Shown piece by piece: positions 31,001-42,639 of a DNA stretch of 64,000 bases. A program made the translations under genes and the position numbers. The stretch comes from Ischnura elegans (lineage: Eukaryota > Arthropoda > Insecta > Odonata > Coenagrionidae): positions 134,726,198 to 134,790,197 of the forward strand of contig NC_060246.1 of the NCBI RefSeq assembly GCF_921293095.1, read 5' to 3'. The notes beneath the pieces are model-generated. The model saw only the letters and a program-made list of their open reading frames with translations. It did no database searches and was not told where the DNA came from. Position 1 is the stretch's first letter, and every line of letters begins with the position of its first letter.

Positions 31001-33494
31001 AATGTTGCGTTTACGCAACGCTGGGAAAACTCCGGAAAATAAAAGCAAAAAAAATTTGAAAACTTAGGTTGCATATTTTATATTTCATCGTCTTTTCTGA
31101 TGTAATGTTCAATAATATGCTGCTCGGAATTAAACGTAGCGCTTTGAACAACATAATTATCCTTGATTTGCAAATTTGACATCTTCGCCGGGAATTATAT
31201 GTAGCCTGCGGTTGAAATGCCGTATTCTCCCTTGACGGGCATGCTGCGGTTAACCCCACATACATGTTATTTTTCCTAAGGTGTCCCGCATGTGGACACC
31301 GATTTTTATGCCAAATGTCATCAGCCATTGTATTGGAAACGATTTCTAGTCTCAGTAATGTTTTACGATCTCGGACCGAAATTCTAACTGAGGAATTGCT
31401 TTGCCCGTGACTTAGGCGTAAAATCACCACGAATTTACCACTGCACTGTCAACCCCTTTTTGGAAAAGAGGCCACCTCCATTTTTTGCTCATAAAGTGGA
31501 TACGGTAACATACAACATAATTATCGAGAAAATCTACCCCTCCCATTCCCTGATTGTAATCGTTGATGATATTTCGATTTTCTACGGGAATCTTCGGGAA
31601 TATCTTTTCGTCCTTACTATGGGTACCATATTCCCATAATTTAAAGCAACAGCGATGACAGAGTTATCCTGCCATCGCACTAAGAGAATATTTTTTGACC
31701 TGTCAAACGAATAGTAGAAATTCCCGTTTTTTTGTCAAATCTCTCGAAGACATGAGTGCGCAGTTTTCCGTTCGAATTTCTATTGCTTTTTCCGTTGAAA
31801 AATAACAATTATCACTTAAGAGTTACTAATAGATTGTAACTGATGAAGAAATTATCAAAATACTTGGCAAGAATTTTCGGAGACTAACAAAAAAATTCAG
31901 CAAATTTATTACAACCCTTTTCTAGTGAACTTACAAATCCTAGGCATATCACTTTCAAGTTCCGCCTCACCATATGGCAAAAATTGATTGAGATAGCCTG
32001 TAGACGAGGTCAGACACCACAATGTATAACCTACTCTAAATTGTTCCCCACGAATGAACATTTTAGCTGCGTGCTACCTGAAATAGGAAATCATTTGTTG
32101 GGAAAATTCCTAACTGAATGGAATTTTGGTTAAGTCTATTGAGAAAAAGTCCAACTTTCAAAAATGTATCACTTTGTGTAGTTGAGAATTATCGGAGAGC
32201 TGTCGATATTGATTTAATTCATCAAACCAAATCCTCGTCATAAATTGCCTCACAATTGCGACAGACATCTCCTCTTGGCTTGTCCAGTACAGCTTAGTGC
32301 GTGGTAATACATGATACCCCGACAACATTACCATTCCAATTATTTTTTTATATCTGCCTCACTCTGAGTAAATGTATGGTTATTTATCTCCTCAGCGTAA
32401 TTATTGAGTAGCTCAAAATCAATTCAATTAATTTTCCACTGAGAAATAAGTGACGGAGCTCAATTGGTGAGTGGCCTCCATACTAAGTAATATGTGTTTC
32501 TATTCCCTTTTTCACACAGAAATTCGGTACTCATACGGAGGTAGATTCTATTTTTTCACATTTAGATGAACCGCTGTTTGTTCTCTGCATCTTTTACCTG
32601 GGCGTGCGCGTTTACTGGACGATTTTTCTTTTGATACTGCTTGAGTAAAATATGATTTACCTTGCAGCACCTCCTGCAATATTCGAAATACTGAGAAGAT
32701 GTAATCCCCATTGTAGTTCCAAAGTTAAGAAAATATTATAAATCGCCTCTCCTGTCAATTTATATTCTTCAGTTACCTTCTTGACGCTTCTTATAAAGTA
32801 TACGCCTGAGGCGTAGAAATAACGAATAAAATTTTCTTCAATTTTAAATCTGAAGGAAACCCCTGAATAAAATATTTAGCAAAAAGCCGAGCAAAAACTA
32901 CTGCGGTATGATTGATATAATTACTGGATGAGAATTAAAGATGCATTTCAGAGGACAATTTCACTGATACGAACCCAACTGAAGCTAGATTATTAGCCTT
33001 ACATCACCTAAGCGATAGAAGAAAAAATAGGTAACTCAGGATTGCACGGAGAAAATTCCAATGAGCGACTAGAGGAACGCTCCACCTTCCATCACAATCC
33101 TGCTTCAACTAATAGGTTTCTCACCCTCTCATTATACCATCTCTGAAAATGAATGCATCTGAAGCTGAATTTAACGTCAACGAAGTAATCCTTTCACTCA
33201 ACGACATGGGAATGACATTGCCCTGTATCGGTTCCACGTGTGCGCGCAACAGTTTGACTCCACGAAGTACCAGAGTGTTCGATGTAAAATTCGTACCGAT
33301 GGCCATGTTGGAATTCAAGATACCATTCACCCTTGACTGTGCAAACTCACAACCTGTGAGTGCCACAAATGCATCTAAACTGCCTCCAAAAGACTACGTT
33401 GTCGATTAAAAGCCATATTGACGATTTTCGTTATGCTTTGAGACAAGCCCTCTGGTCTACCAGAGAATTCCCAGCGTTGCGTAAACGCAACATT
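31001..33494 (-). mobile_element. Candidate piggyBac-like element, about 2.5 kb
   Basis: A 25-bp block beginning AATGTTGCGTTTACGCAACG (31001-31025) is repeated exactly in inverse at 33470-33494, and the match extends a few bases further inward. A third identical copy lies at 33813-33837. The spacing is near the usual piggyBac length, and the palindrome recalls the internal TGCGT...ACGCA repeat of piggyBac. A transposase-like C-terminal frame lies just inside the left copy. No TTAA is seen exactly at either end, so the outer borders are uncertain. Confidence 0.4.
31060..31430 (-). pseudogene. piggyBac-type transposase C-terminal remnant
   Basis: The minus-strand frame contains N-N-M-Y-V-G-L-T-A-A-C-P-S-R-E-N and R-R-R-C-Q-I-C-K-S-R. 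piggyBac transposases end with a cysteine-rich domain that starts with R-R-C-x-V/I-C after a short linker following G-L-T-x-x-H-x-P. Downstream cysteines are lost or lie in another frame, so the fragment would be non-functional. Similarity is short and I could not locate the catalytic aspartates upstream (31430-33100 on the minus strand). A chance resemblance remains possible. Confidence 0.4.
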
Positions 33495-33847
33495 ATTTAC
33501 AACAACCATATTTATACCAGTAGCGATGAAAGTTCGTGACAAAAATAAACATGATGAATATAGAAGCTTAGAACTAAAAGAAAATATTACCTCAAGCAAG
33601 ATCGCCCAATAAATCTTTGTAAAAAAATATTTAAGGTTTGTAGTACTTCAGCGCTTCGAAATAGGCAAATTTCGAAGTAATATAAAAATTATTATTTTAA
33701 TGAATATTTTTCCAAAAATAACTGAAAAAGAGCGAATGGTATTTCAGGAATTCAGAAACCCTGAGAAAAAATTATCCTGAAGCAAAGGTTTTTTAAATAA
33801 TTTCAATTCAATAATGTTGCGTTTACGCAACGCTGGGGATTAATGGG
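33470..33847. mobile_element. Possible piggyBac-type MITE bordered by TTAA
   Basis: Inverted copies of the 25-bp block at 33470-33494 and 33813-33837 bound 378 bp with no coding sequence. The right side continues GGATTAATGGG and then TTAA (33848-33851), which fits the piggyBac border CCC...GGG-TTAA. The left side reads GAATTCCC instead of TTAACCC, so the left end is altered or belongs to another copy. Confidence 0.45.
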
Positions 33848-33851
33848 TTAA

Positions 33852-35172
33852 TAAATGCATGTCTAGTAGAAAAATAGGTAAAAGCTCTTTTCAATAATCA
33901 TTGGGATTAAAATTTCTTGGGATTACACCCGTCAATTTATTTATTTGCCACGATGAATCTTATTTATTTTAATCACGTCTTGAAGCAAGAATAAATTTGG
34001 ACTTGATATTTCATACATTTTGTATTACCTTTACTTCTTCTGATTTTTATTTGTGTGAAATTGGCAATGTAAACACGATCATCTTTCAAGTGTTTGATCA
34101 CTTCTTAGTGAATTTATTCAAGCCTGGAAAACTTATGTCTATTTCATCTTCAAAATATTCACTTCCTGCCGTTTCATTGTCGCTCATTATAGTTTTCCGA
34201 TGAAATGGATAGCAATTCAACCATAGTTGGAGCATCCATTAAATCCTAATCGTAGGAAAAGTGAGTAGATCCTCCAAGGCCCTGAAGCATAAATAATAAT
34301 ATCGTAATAATTTTTTATACAGATTCACCCGTAACTTTGGGGATTATCCTATCGTAAAATCACAATATTTTTTCGATTTTATTACCCGACTCTCGAAATG
34401 CTCAATATATTATTTATAAGCCCAAATAGAGTTCAGGTCTCATGAAATACATCTGAATCACAGTTTTATTTGAGTAAAAGATGTAAAAATAAGAAAATAA
34501 ATCTCTCAAATTTCGCTAGACATCAGGCGATTGTTCACTACCTGATGTTGTTTGTACCTAGGATAATAACCAAATTCTAGTAAGGTAAGGTAAAATCAAT
34601 TTTGCCATCGGATCTCAAGTTACACTTTTCTGCATGTTGGTTTCTTGTTGAAATCCTTCGAAATAGCCTTAGTTTGTGAACATTCTGGTCGTAATTTTCC
34701 GAATTTTTGTCTCACATAACAAGTTGCTCTCGCTTTTGCTTTCCTGAAATTTTTATCCTATCAAACTATGCTTTCCCAATGGGTGATAGCTTTTACTAAC
34801 TGAATGGAGCTAGTGTTAAGGTAGAATTAATACATTCAGGAATATGAAGCGATATGAATACCAGGTACATCACGTTATTGGTACTAAGATATAAGGAATT
34901 AACAACATCAACAGTTTAACTCAATATTTCACCGTGCACTGCCTGAAATTGAAAACATTTGCAACTATGGAGAATACATGCAAAATCAGAAAGCCTTCTT
35001 TTTACGATATTAATAATTCCACGATTTATTCCGGAATAGATAAATCGAACCTATAAAAATTGCTGCTTGTGCCATATTTGGAGTAAATTGATTGACAGTA
35101 TGGGCCGGTGTATAGGACTAATAAGCATCGTTATTGGGAAATAAATGCCGTAAAATAGGAAAAAGGTTCTAT
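33852..35172. other. AT-rich, no gene seen
   Basis: The short frame at 33997-34203 has no recognisable features. Nothing else is supported. Confidence 0.45.
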
Positions 35173-35530
35173 ATGCAATGGTTTCCGGCTCATTTTTGTG
35201 GAAGTTGAAGTTCACAAATTACAAAACCACTTCTTTTTCTTCCACGGCTTTATTTTGTTGGTACAACATGTTTCAACCTTAAGAAGTCATTTTCAAGTAC
35301 AACATTTTTTAGCATGTCGTGTAAATTTATACTCAGAGGGGACTTGAGACGGTTGGAGGGGGAAGTGGGTGTTGGCCCCCTCTTAACTTCTCAAGTCCCT
35401 TCTAGGTATAAATTTACAAGACATGCTAAAACATTTTTGTACTTGAAAATGACCTCTTGAAGTTGAAACATGTTGTAACAAAAAATAAATCCGTGGAATA
35501 AAACGAAGTCGTTTCGCCATTTGTGAAAAA
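35173..35530. repeat. Fold-back element, 138-bp arms, Penelope-like terminal family
   Basis: Arms 35211-35348 and 35390-35527 are imperfect inverse complements around a 41-bp loop. The plus-strand arm reads CTTGAAAATGACCTCTTGAA, then GTTGAAACATGTTGT and AATAAATCCGTGGAATAAAA. The left flank (ATGGTTTCCGGCTC, GTGGAAGTTGAAGTTC) is shared with 1268-1300. The layout (U-GA-x-GA-like, hairpin, GAAAC) is a weakened version of the hammerhead-like structure seen elsewhere in the window. There is no open frame. Confidence 0.65.
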
Positions 35531-35715
35531 GTATTCATTTCAAGCAAACGAAATAACAATGCTTACTAATGTGTTATGCATGGGAATGATTTAAACTGTT
35601 ACATTCAAAGGAATTACATCTCTATGTCTGCCCTCAAACGCTACAATCAGCAATAGCCGGTTTATAATAGATACTAATTCATAGTAAAAAGAGCAGTTAA
35701 AAAACGCCAGCTTCC

Positions 35716-35915
35716 AACTCTGTGGCCACCGTAATGGCGCAGTTAAGGGGTTGGCCGGCAGCCAATGACCGATCCGCCACCAGGCGACCCAAAGGGTTGA
35801 AAATCCTCACGGCGCAAAATGTGTGACCGGGCTACCCCATCACCTTTCGGTGTCCGTGAATCTGGCTCAACTGCGCCATTGCTGCTGCCGGGGTGTCGCA
35901 AAGTTCAACTTTTGT
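35716..35915 (+). repeat. tRNA-derived SINE
   Basis: An A-box-like TGGCGCAGTTAAGG (35734-35747) and a B-box-like GGGTTGAAAATCCT (35794-35807) form a split polymerase III promoter. The following CTACCCCATCACCTTTCGGT resembles conserved SINE bodies. The sequence is GC-rich compared with its flanks. It does not fold as a complete tRNA, so it is a retroposed tRNA derivative rather than a gene. No clear tail or target duplication was found. Confidence 0.6.
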
Positions 35916-36325
35916 AGCCATTTTATTCAAAGGATGAAAAAATGAAAATGTAAAATAATGGACATTTACTTAGGTTTCATTTTTCCCTCTGCAGTTGATG
36001 TCACTTTAGTGTAAGATTTATTTTTTAGTACAACGATTTTCTGATTTTTATTGGCTTATCACCATCATCATCATCAGAAGAGTTATAGCGTTGACCTCAG
36101 TATAAGAAGATGCTATCCTATCTCCAGAGGAAAAAATAAATACTAATTATGAGAACTGGTCGCTAAATTAGAAATAATATTAGTATACCTCTTATAATCG
36201 ATGAGGAGTATTGTAATTTCTCCGAAAAAAAAACAAAATTAAAATTACTTTTCAATTATTTTTATAATAAGTATGTTTAATATGATTTGAAATTTTAAAT
36301 GGGTTTACAATACCCGTGAGTAATA
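35916..36325. other. AT-rich, (CAT)n microsatellite
   Basis: CATCATCATCATCAG lies at about 36063-36078. It may be the tail of another minus-strand LINE copy. No gene is seen. Confidence 0.4.
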
Positions 36326-36415
36326 CAATCATCACCATCAGGCAAAAATACTAGCTTTGGTTTGACGTAGCTATCCATTTCGCTCTCCTATCCACTAGCT
36401 TTTTCATAGTGTATT
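36326..36415 (-). pseudogene. LINE extreme C-terminus (RTE/CR1-like family), copy 1
   Basis: The minus strand encodes M-K-K-L-V-D-R-R-A-K-W-I-A-T-S-N-Q-S followed by a stop, then a (GAT)n-like tail. The same C-terminus occurs at 53.1 kb and, more diverged, at 48.2 kb. It belongs to the endonuclease-reverse transcriptase type of LINE and is severely 5'-truncated. Confidence 0.6.
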
Positions 36416-37038
36416 GTCACATATCGGTGTAAATTAGAATTTCCTAAGGACTGCATGTGTACGGTGAACGTAAGATTTAACGTAAGAACGTAAGATTTTG
36501 TTAAGTCGAAGAAATGAGTAATACAATATAAAACAACGATTATAATGCAAAAATTTCTTTTATGCTGCAAAAATGTCCATATAAATGATATTTTGAAAAT
36601 AATTATCACCAATGCTTTCAAAAAAATAAAACAAACAACGATTCTGTAACTGAGTTTAATTCTAGTCTTTTCTCTTCTGTTTTCTTATCCATAGGTAGCC
36701 TTAGCACAACTTTAGCAATATTCTTTTTTACTATTGGAGACTACATACGTTTGTTGTAGGTTTACTTTTGAAGAAATAATTCCAGGAGAAGATTGGGAAG
36801 CAAAGCAGTTGAATAATTCTCCCGTGTTACTCCTCATTTTATTATTTTATTCCCTTATAAAAGAAAAATCGATTGCGTAATTTATTTGAATGCTATCCAT
36901 CGCTATAACGTTTCATGAGAGATCTATTTAGCCTCAGCACAACGTATGGCGATACTCTTCTATCTATATGATTGTTTATGATTAACTGTTTAAAGTAAAA
37001 AATTTTTTGGTATAAGCTTAGTAAGCAAGCAGTTTAAC

Positions 37039-37051
37039 AACTCTCCCATAT
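37039..37051 (+). repeat. Target-site duplication, left copy (13 bp)
   Basis: AACTCTCCCATAT occurs here and again at 37297-37309, directly flanking the palindromic insertion. Confidence 0.75.
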
Positions 37052-37123
37052 AAGATTTCACTTTTTCCCGGCGTATGATGGCGGTGAATTCTTCTCGGGT
37101 TTCCATCCGGGTGAGCTCCATCT

Positions 37124-37178
37124 CCATCGCTGCCGACGTTTCGATAGAATCCTTTTCTATCGTCATCAGGGCCGATGA
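37124..37178 (-). ncRNA. Hammerhead-ribozyme-like motif (minus-strand arm)
   Basis: This is the exact mirror copy of the motif at 37201-37255. The core CTGATGA lies at 37163-37169 and GAAAC-GTC at 37135-37142 when read on the minus strand. Confidence 0.5.
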
Positions 37179-37200
37179 ACGTCGTCGTCGTCGGATATCG

Positions 37201-37255
37201 TCATCGGCCCTGATGACGATAGAAAAGGATTCTATCGAAACGTCGGCAGCGATGG
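37201..37255 (+). ncRNA. Hammerhead-ribozyme-like motif (plus-strand arm)
   Basis: Stem I pairs TCATCGGCC (37201-37209) with GGC-AG-CGATGG (37245-37255), leaving a 2-nt AG bulge. The core CTGATGA is at 37210-37216. One extra C is followed by stem II GATAGAA/TTCTATC with loop AAGGA. GAAA follows at 37237-37240. Stem III is reduced to AC/GT, and the expected cleavage site GTC is at 37242-37244. This fits a type I hammerhead with minimal stem III, as reported for Penelope-like elements. The unpaired C between CUGAUGA and stem II is atypical and could lower activity. Confidence 0.55.
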
Positions 37256-37309
37256 AGATGGAGCTCACCCGGATGGAAACCCGAGAAGAATTCACCAACT
37301 CTCCCATAT

Positions 37310-40300
37310 TATTATTCATATTTTTTATTTTACTCCCTCATAAAAAAAACTTAGTTCGGGTAAAGAATCTCGATAGTCTCTCTCCTGGTAAAATTTGGCT
37401 GGAAATCCATTTGATAACAGGTTACACGGTGTGTAACTAGTTTTCTTTCTAATTCTCCCTCCAGTGATCACTCTTTAACTTTTTTTTTCAATCCCTCCTT
37501 CCTCGTAAAATTCCTCTCTATCTCCTTCACAGCTCGTAATTCAATTGGACTGGATGAATGCGATGGCTGCAGTGATTGAAGAGTTGTGTTGAGCTGTAAC
37601 TCTTCCTCTCCCCACGAAGCACGGAAAATGAGGACTTTTTGAAAAAAAACAAAGCACGGTCGTTATTGCGTTCGATGAAAAGTGGGTCGAAGCTCGGAGG
37701 GAAATTAATCAAAACTTCATCACCCAAAGCAAAATACTTAAGCCATTGCTAGGCTTAGGCGACAACTGCACGTATCTTCGCAGGGATAGATTTTCGAAGT
37801 GATTTGAAATTCCGTTTTTAAAGATGAATTTGCTCTTCAAATGGGGTACAAGGGTAATACACTGGATGAGTGGGAGATATAAGCTACTAAATATTCACGG
37901 TATCCGGTGCTTGTTATTCCAGTATGTGCCTGAGGTTATGAATTTTTTCCACCGAGTCGCCTGTTTGGAAGCTACATTAGGAAGGAAGAATCTCAGCACG
38001 TTGAAGCAAGGCCGTTCTCATAATGAAAAATAACTTGCGCCAGTCTGAAGTCTAACGAAATTTTGGGAAGTCGAAGACACGATAATCGTTGGTCACATAA
38101 AAATGATTCTGAAAATACTTATTTTCTTAAGAAAAAATTTGATAACTGTCAGTTAAAAATGCTATTTTTTAATTATTTTTCCGGAATCATTTAAAAATAA
38201 TAACACACCTGACGGAGTTCGCAAATTAATCTGTTAAAAAATAAACAATTCCTCAATTTTAGTCTCGCCAAACTCAATCAGAACACTTCGGTAATGGAGA
38301 GGGATAGTTCTCTTCAATTGTCTTTCAATGATATTTCATACAAAGGACTAGTGGGCTTTGGCTTTGAAAATGAAATACAGCCAGGAAATTATTTACGAAG
38401 CTCTTATTTTGGCACATTTCTATCTGCGTTTTTACCCTCTACTTGAGTGTGAATTTAAAAACAGAGCCATCAATAAGATGATCCAAATTAAATATAAGCA
38501 ATAACGGTATTTACATTCCCCGTTTTCAGAATATATTAATTGCCTTAGCAGTAATGTTTACGCGTTTTGTGTTATTAATGCCATACATCAAGAAATACCT
38601 TAACTATAACATAAAAATTGACAATTTCACCAAAGTGACGGCAAAAAATGGTACTTGTGACATGTAGTGCTTTACCATGCCAGCTTTGATAGGGAAATTC
38701 TTTCATTTTCTGATTACAACAAATAAAATCGATAAGTAAGAGGTTATTTTAAAGCACTTTTCTTAAATCTGCAACACTCATGGTAAAGATATGGCACGCA
38801 CCAAAATTAGGAGATGTTGATGAACAGCATTAAATCCAATAGCATCTCCTAGAAATGTCTTAATCTGAGAAGAAGGAGAGTTTTATTCACAGAAAATGCC
38901 TTAGGATAAAATTTCGAGCCATTAACAACGAAATCTTAAATCTTATCTATACTATTAAACTATCACTCATTTTTTGGCATATGCATTTCTTAAGATAAGT
39001 ATTCTGATTTGATAAATGCAACTATTCTCATCCTGATTATAGATATATGCCTAATTAATATTCCTCTTTATGTAAAAACTATTATTATTAACTATCATAA
39101 TAGAACAGCACATTAAAAGCATTTGCCTCAACTGTTTGGTAAGTATAAGATATTTTTCTATTTCATATGACGCGAAAAATATTTGTGCCATAAAATAAAA
39201 AATATAAGTTATTACCCAATACTCATATAGGATGTAAGTATTGAATGTAATTACATACATTATAAAATGTAAGTATTCAATGAGAGCAATTACATCCTAT
39301 TAGCTGTTGCAGCGCTTGATGATAGGCTAAACAATAACAATATCACCACTAACTGGTGCATAATAATTTCGCAATCCCATTGGGACGCATATAAAGGGCT
39401 CTCTATAGCAGGAGGAATTCGCAATATCTAGTGGCGATAAGAGCTCGCGAAAGCCGAATGGGATCATGGCAAATCTCTCGAAATGAGCTCTGTTAACGGA
39501 AACTAAAACGATGACGCGTGGCAGAGCAATCAGAACAGAGGGTGGTTATTTGGCGAAGGATCCAACATTTTATGTCCTTCGCATCCCTTAAAAAGCTATT
39601 CAGCGGAAAACCTCCGAGGAATAGTTTGCTTTGGTAGGGTCGACCCTTTTCACATCCACGAGTCAAAAGATGGCTAAGACCATTCTTCATGACCTCCCTT
39701 TCTCCCTATTGGGAGTGACGTAGGTGGAACTACTCCACCCACGCGCCCAGCGCAGCGGCAATGGGACGGGGCGATCCGTGGGCGTAGAGATCGTTGAAAG
39801 GACCTTGTCCCGGTGGAATGGGGGTTCGAGCAATTTTCTCCTTTCCCATCAAAATACGCACGCCTTGCATTCTTTTGATATTTGCATCACACGCTCTTAG
39901 CCGCAGGGGCATGCGATGAAAACTAAAAATAGGACAAAAAAAATGCTGAGAGATATGATATGAAAAAAGTACATTCTTCACGGTTGCAACGACGGAATAT
40001 CGAACTGGAGGGCGAGATTTTATTTTGAAGGTCGAATATAAAAAAATAGCACGGAAAAAACTCCTTTCTCAGTCTTTTTTTTATATAAAGGGTCTCCGTA
40101 TATCTCGGTCGTATACACATTTTTCTCCCTAATTTAGAGTCATTCTTTGGAGGCTAAGAAAAATTGCAGCATCAACAGCATATACGGGGGAGTATTACTT
40201 TTTGCTAGAAAATTGGAAACGAACAAGTTGGCAGATATATCGAGGACGAGGGGTGTGAGTGCCGCTATGTTTATCACCATGGAAAAAAAACTTTAAATAA

Positions 40301-40790
40301 AAAAGCAACGCCTTCATACGCAAGGATTATGTAAGATTGATAATACAAAATTCTAATAGTAGTAGAAATATTAAGCATTTATGCAGATTAAATCGTACAC
40401 TTGCCATCTATTTATACGATCTTACGTCTGAAAATTACGTAATATTCCTTAGAAGCATAGAGGAAAATTGGTATTTCTTGCAAAGGCACTTGTATATTGT
40501 TCGGATATTTACGTTACCTACTGATCGTTGCCCGTTATTGTTGTAATTATAGTCTTCAGTAACATTTTTTTTCATTATTGTTGGCAATAAAAGTTAAATT
40601 AATAAAATTATTTGTAAACTTTGGATATTTCTCAGGCTTTCATAGTTGTATCATTTCTGCTAAATCTGAGTAGGATAAACTACGAATAAAGGAACAATAG
40701 ACATCTACATATTACTTTGTTACCGCATTACTAAAGAATCCGTAGAGATCCGTCTTCACCCAAATAACATCAAAAGAGATCGAGGACTAC
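37310..40790. other. AT-rich region, no supported gene
   Basis: Open frames at 37527-37727, 37824-38033, 39493-39690 and 39730-40120 show no recognisable domains. A moderately GC-rich piece at about 39480-39900 is unexplained. Confidence 0.4.
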
Positions 40791-40792
40791 AA

Positions 40793-41011
40793 CTAAGCAG
40801 CGCTTGGAAGCCGATAATAAATAGTACGAGAAAGGAGGAAAAATCCCGAAGCAACCAGAGACAACTTGGGTGAAGGAGGAGGGCGTAAATATCGAAATGC
40901 AGCGACATCGGCATCATCAGCCCTGAGGGTGTTGGAAAAGTCTCTCAGCGAAACGTCTGCCCACGCCATGAAACCCTGACCCGGTTGGAAACCCGAGAAG
41001 CTTTCATCCAT
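40793..41011 (+). mobile_element. Penelope-like terminal fragment with hammerhead-like core
   Basis: CTGAGGG (40923-40929), a short paired hairpin GTTGG/CTCAGC and GAAAC-GTC (40950-40957) reproduce the core layout seen at 37.2 and 25.2 kb, with the last core A changed to G. The downstream sequence CTGACCCGGTTGGAAACCCG continues to give L-T-R-L-E-T-R-E-A-F-I-H-A in one frame. It is a solo fragment with no reverse transcriptase. Confidence 0.55.
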
Positions 41012-42635
41012 GCAATTAATCGAAAAAGCTCAGATTCTTCATCTACATATTATAATTTTCGCTATAGCTATGAAACTATATGTAGGTACTTATACACTTA
41101 TTCCAACTTGAAAGTTTTTATTTGTTACCGGAAACCTCTGTACGGTTTATCTTACTGCACGACAACATGAGGGCTAACACTTTAAACCGGGCTAGATATA
41201 TTAACAAAGATAGGTGAACACAAATGCGCCACTTTATTTAAGTGATGATACGCCCACATGTAAGGGATATTACTTTTTCCATGAATAACGCAAGAAATTG
41301 ACAATTATTCTGAAGAGTATCACGGAAATTGGGAGCTATTAAGTAGCGTTTCCAGACCCAAATCATGCTATCACTATCACTCATGTTTTCGCATATGAAT
41401 TTCTCAACAAAAATTTACCAATTGTATTTGGCCGTAGCTGAGCCTGAATATGATAGAGCTGAGCTGAGGTGAGCTAGAAACGCCATCCAGCATGAAGATA
41501 TAATTTAAATTTCAGAGGAGGAATGTAAAACATGAAAAGCACTTCAAAATCGTACCGCCAAGAAGGTAACTGATCTCGAAATATGAATATAGCTGCAAAT
41601 AATCTTTATTTTTTAACATAAAAAAATGCAAATTCAAATACGCCGAGACATTTTACTCACTGAGCGATCATGGAAGACCAGTAATTTTACCATAAATTAA
41701 AAGATAATGCCATGAAGTACATTTAATGCACAAGAAAACATATAATAATATTTTAATGGGCTTGAATCATTAGTATATGCGTTGGTGTTCTTTCTTTCAT
41801 GCACGACGTGAGAGAGAAAATGCAATTAAGCAAGCTCTGCACTTTGCGATTTTCAGAAGTAGGAAACAAAATATATATACGAATACCAGGGACGCCCCCA
41901 AGAGGATACGCGGTCGTGGTACCCGCTGAACAATGCTAAAACTCCAACTTCACTCCTGTATTTACTGAATAAAGCCTAAAATTTTCGCAAAGAGACCAAA
42001 ATATTCTCGAGGATTTATCTAACCATTCGATAAAAACGAAATATTCATCATTTAAAAAGCATGAGTACTTTTCAGTGGAATCAAAGAATAAGACACCAAC
42101 AAAATACTTTGCATGAGATAAAAACAACGAATTATGCTGACAGACGACCCATCGCATTGCATATTCCGGATTAAACATGGCAAAAAATTGGCATAGTGAT
42201 CTGAAGAAACTCGGAGATGAAATGTAAAGTTTTTCGAGTAGAATCAAAGCAGATGCGTTGCCGTTTTCCTTTTCTGCTCGTATGGGGATGGATGAGCAAT
42301 GTAATCAAACCAACTTAAAGGGATATTGCACAAATTTCAGAGGAGGAGGGAAGCGAAATATGAAGAGCACTTGGACGCCGCACAGTGAAGGAGAGGTTAC
42401 CCAGTCGCGCCACCCTTGAAATACATCCTGCTTTTCCCTTGACGTGGCTTTTACGAGAGAGAGGATTCGCATATTCACGGAAGCAACCGACGGACGGTTT
42501 CAAGCCTTCCTCGTATCGTGACTCGAGTGGACTCGCCAAGTTTCCTCGTTTCCAAGCTGTAGTGGGAAATTTCCGGATGGTTTCACAAAGAGTTTTTGCT
42601 CGTGAAAATATTACGAGGGCACGAAGAAAATAACG
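41012..42635. other. AT-rich, no supported gene
   Basis: The frames at 41936-42247 (minus) and 42315-42633 (both strands) have no recognised domain. 42380-42560 is somewhat GC-rich. Confidence 0.4.
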
Positions 42636-42639
42636 CTTT

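Larger units (their letters stand above)
37052..37296. mobile_element. Perfect palindromic insertion with paired hammerhead-like motifs
   Basis: Two 96-bp arms (37083-37178 and 37201-37296) are exact inverse complements around a 22-bp GTCGTCGTC-rich spacer. A 13-bp direct repeat flanks the insertion. The diverged duplicate at about 36787-36870 carries the same flanking sequence without the insert, which serves as an empty site. Each arm holds a hammerhead-like core and the coding motif M-E-L-T-R-M-E-T-R-E-E-F. The zero divergence between arms implies recent insertion or ongoing gene conversion. The open frames of 109 and 121 codons reported by translation are the two readings of this palindrome. 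Confidence 0.8.

Noticed and set aside
33121..33409. Complementary 81- and 86-codon frames considered as a transposase N-terminus
   Set aside because: Neither contains a motif of piggyBac or other transposases that I can recognise.
35716..35915. A second tRNA gene
   Set aside because: A- and B-box-like words are present, but no cloverleaf forms; it is better explained as a SINE.
37039..37309. Solo LTR of a retrovirus-like element
   Set aside because: The flanked unit is an inverted palindrome without TG...CA ends, and no gag, protease, integrase or envelope coding was seen anywhere in the window.
36990..37440. Two opposite open frames of 109 and 121 codons with near-identical proteins
   Set aside because: They are the two readings of the perfect palindrome at 37083-37296, not two genes.
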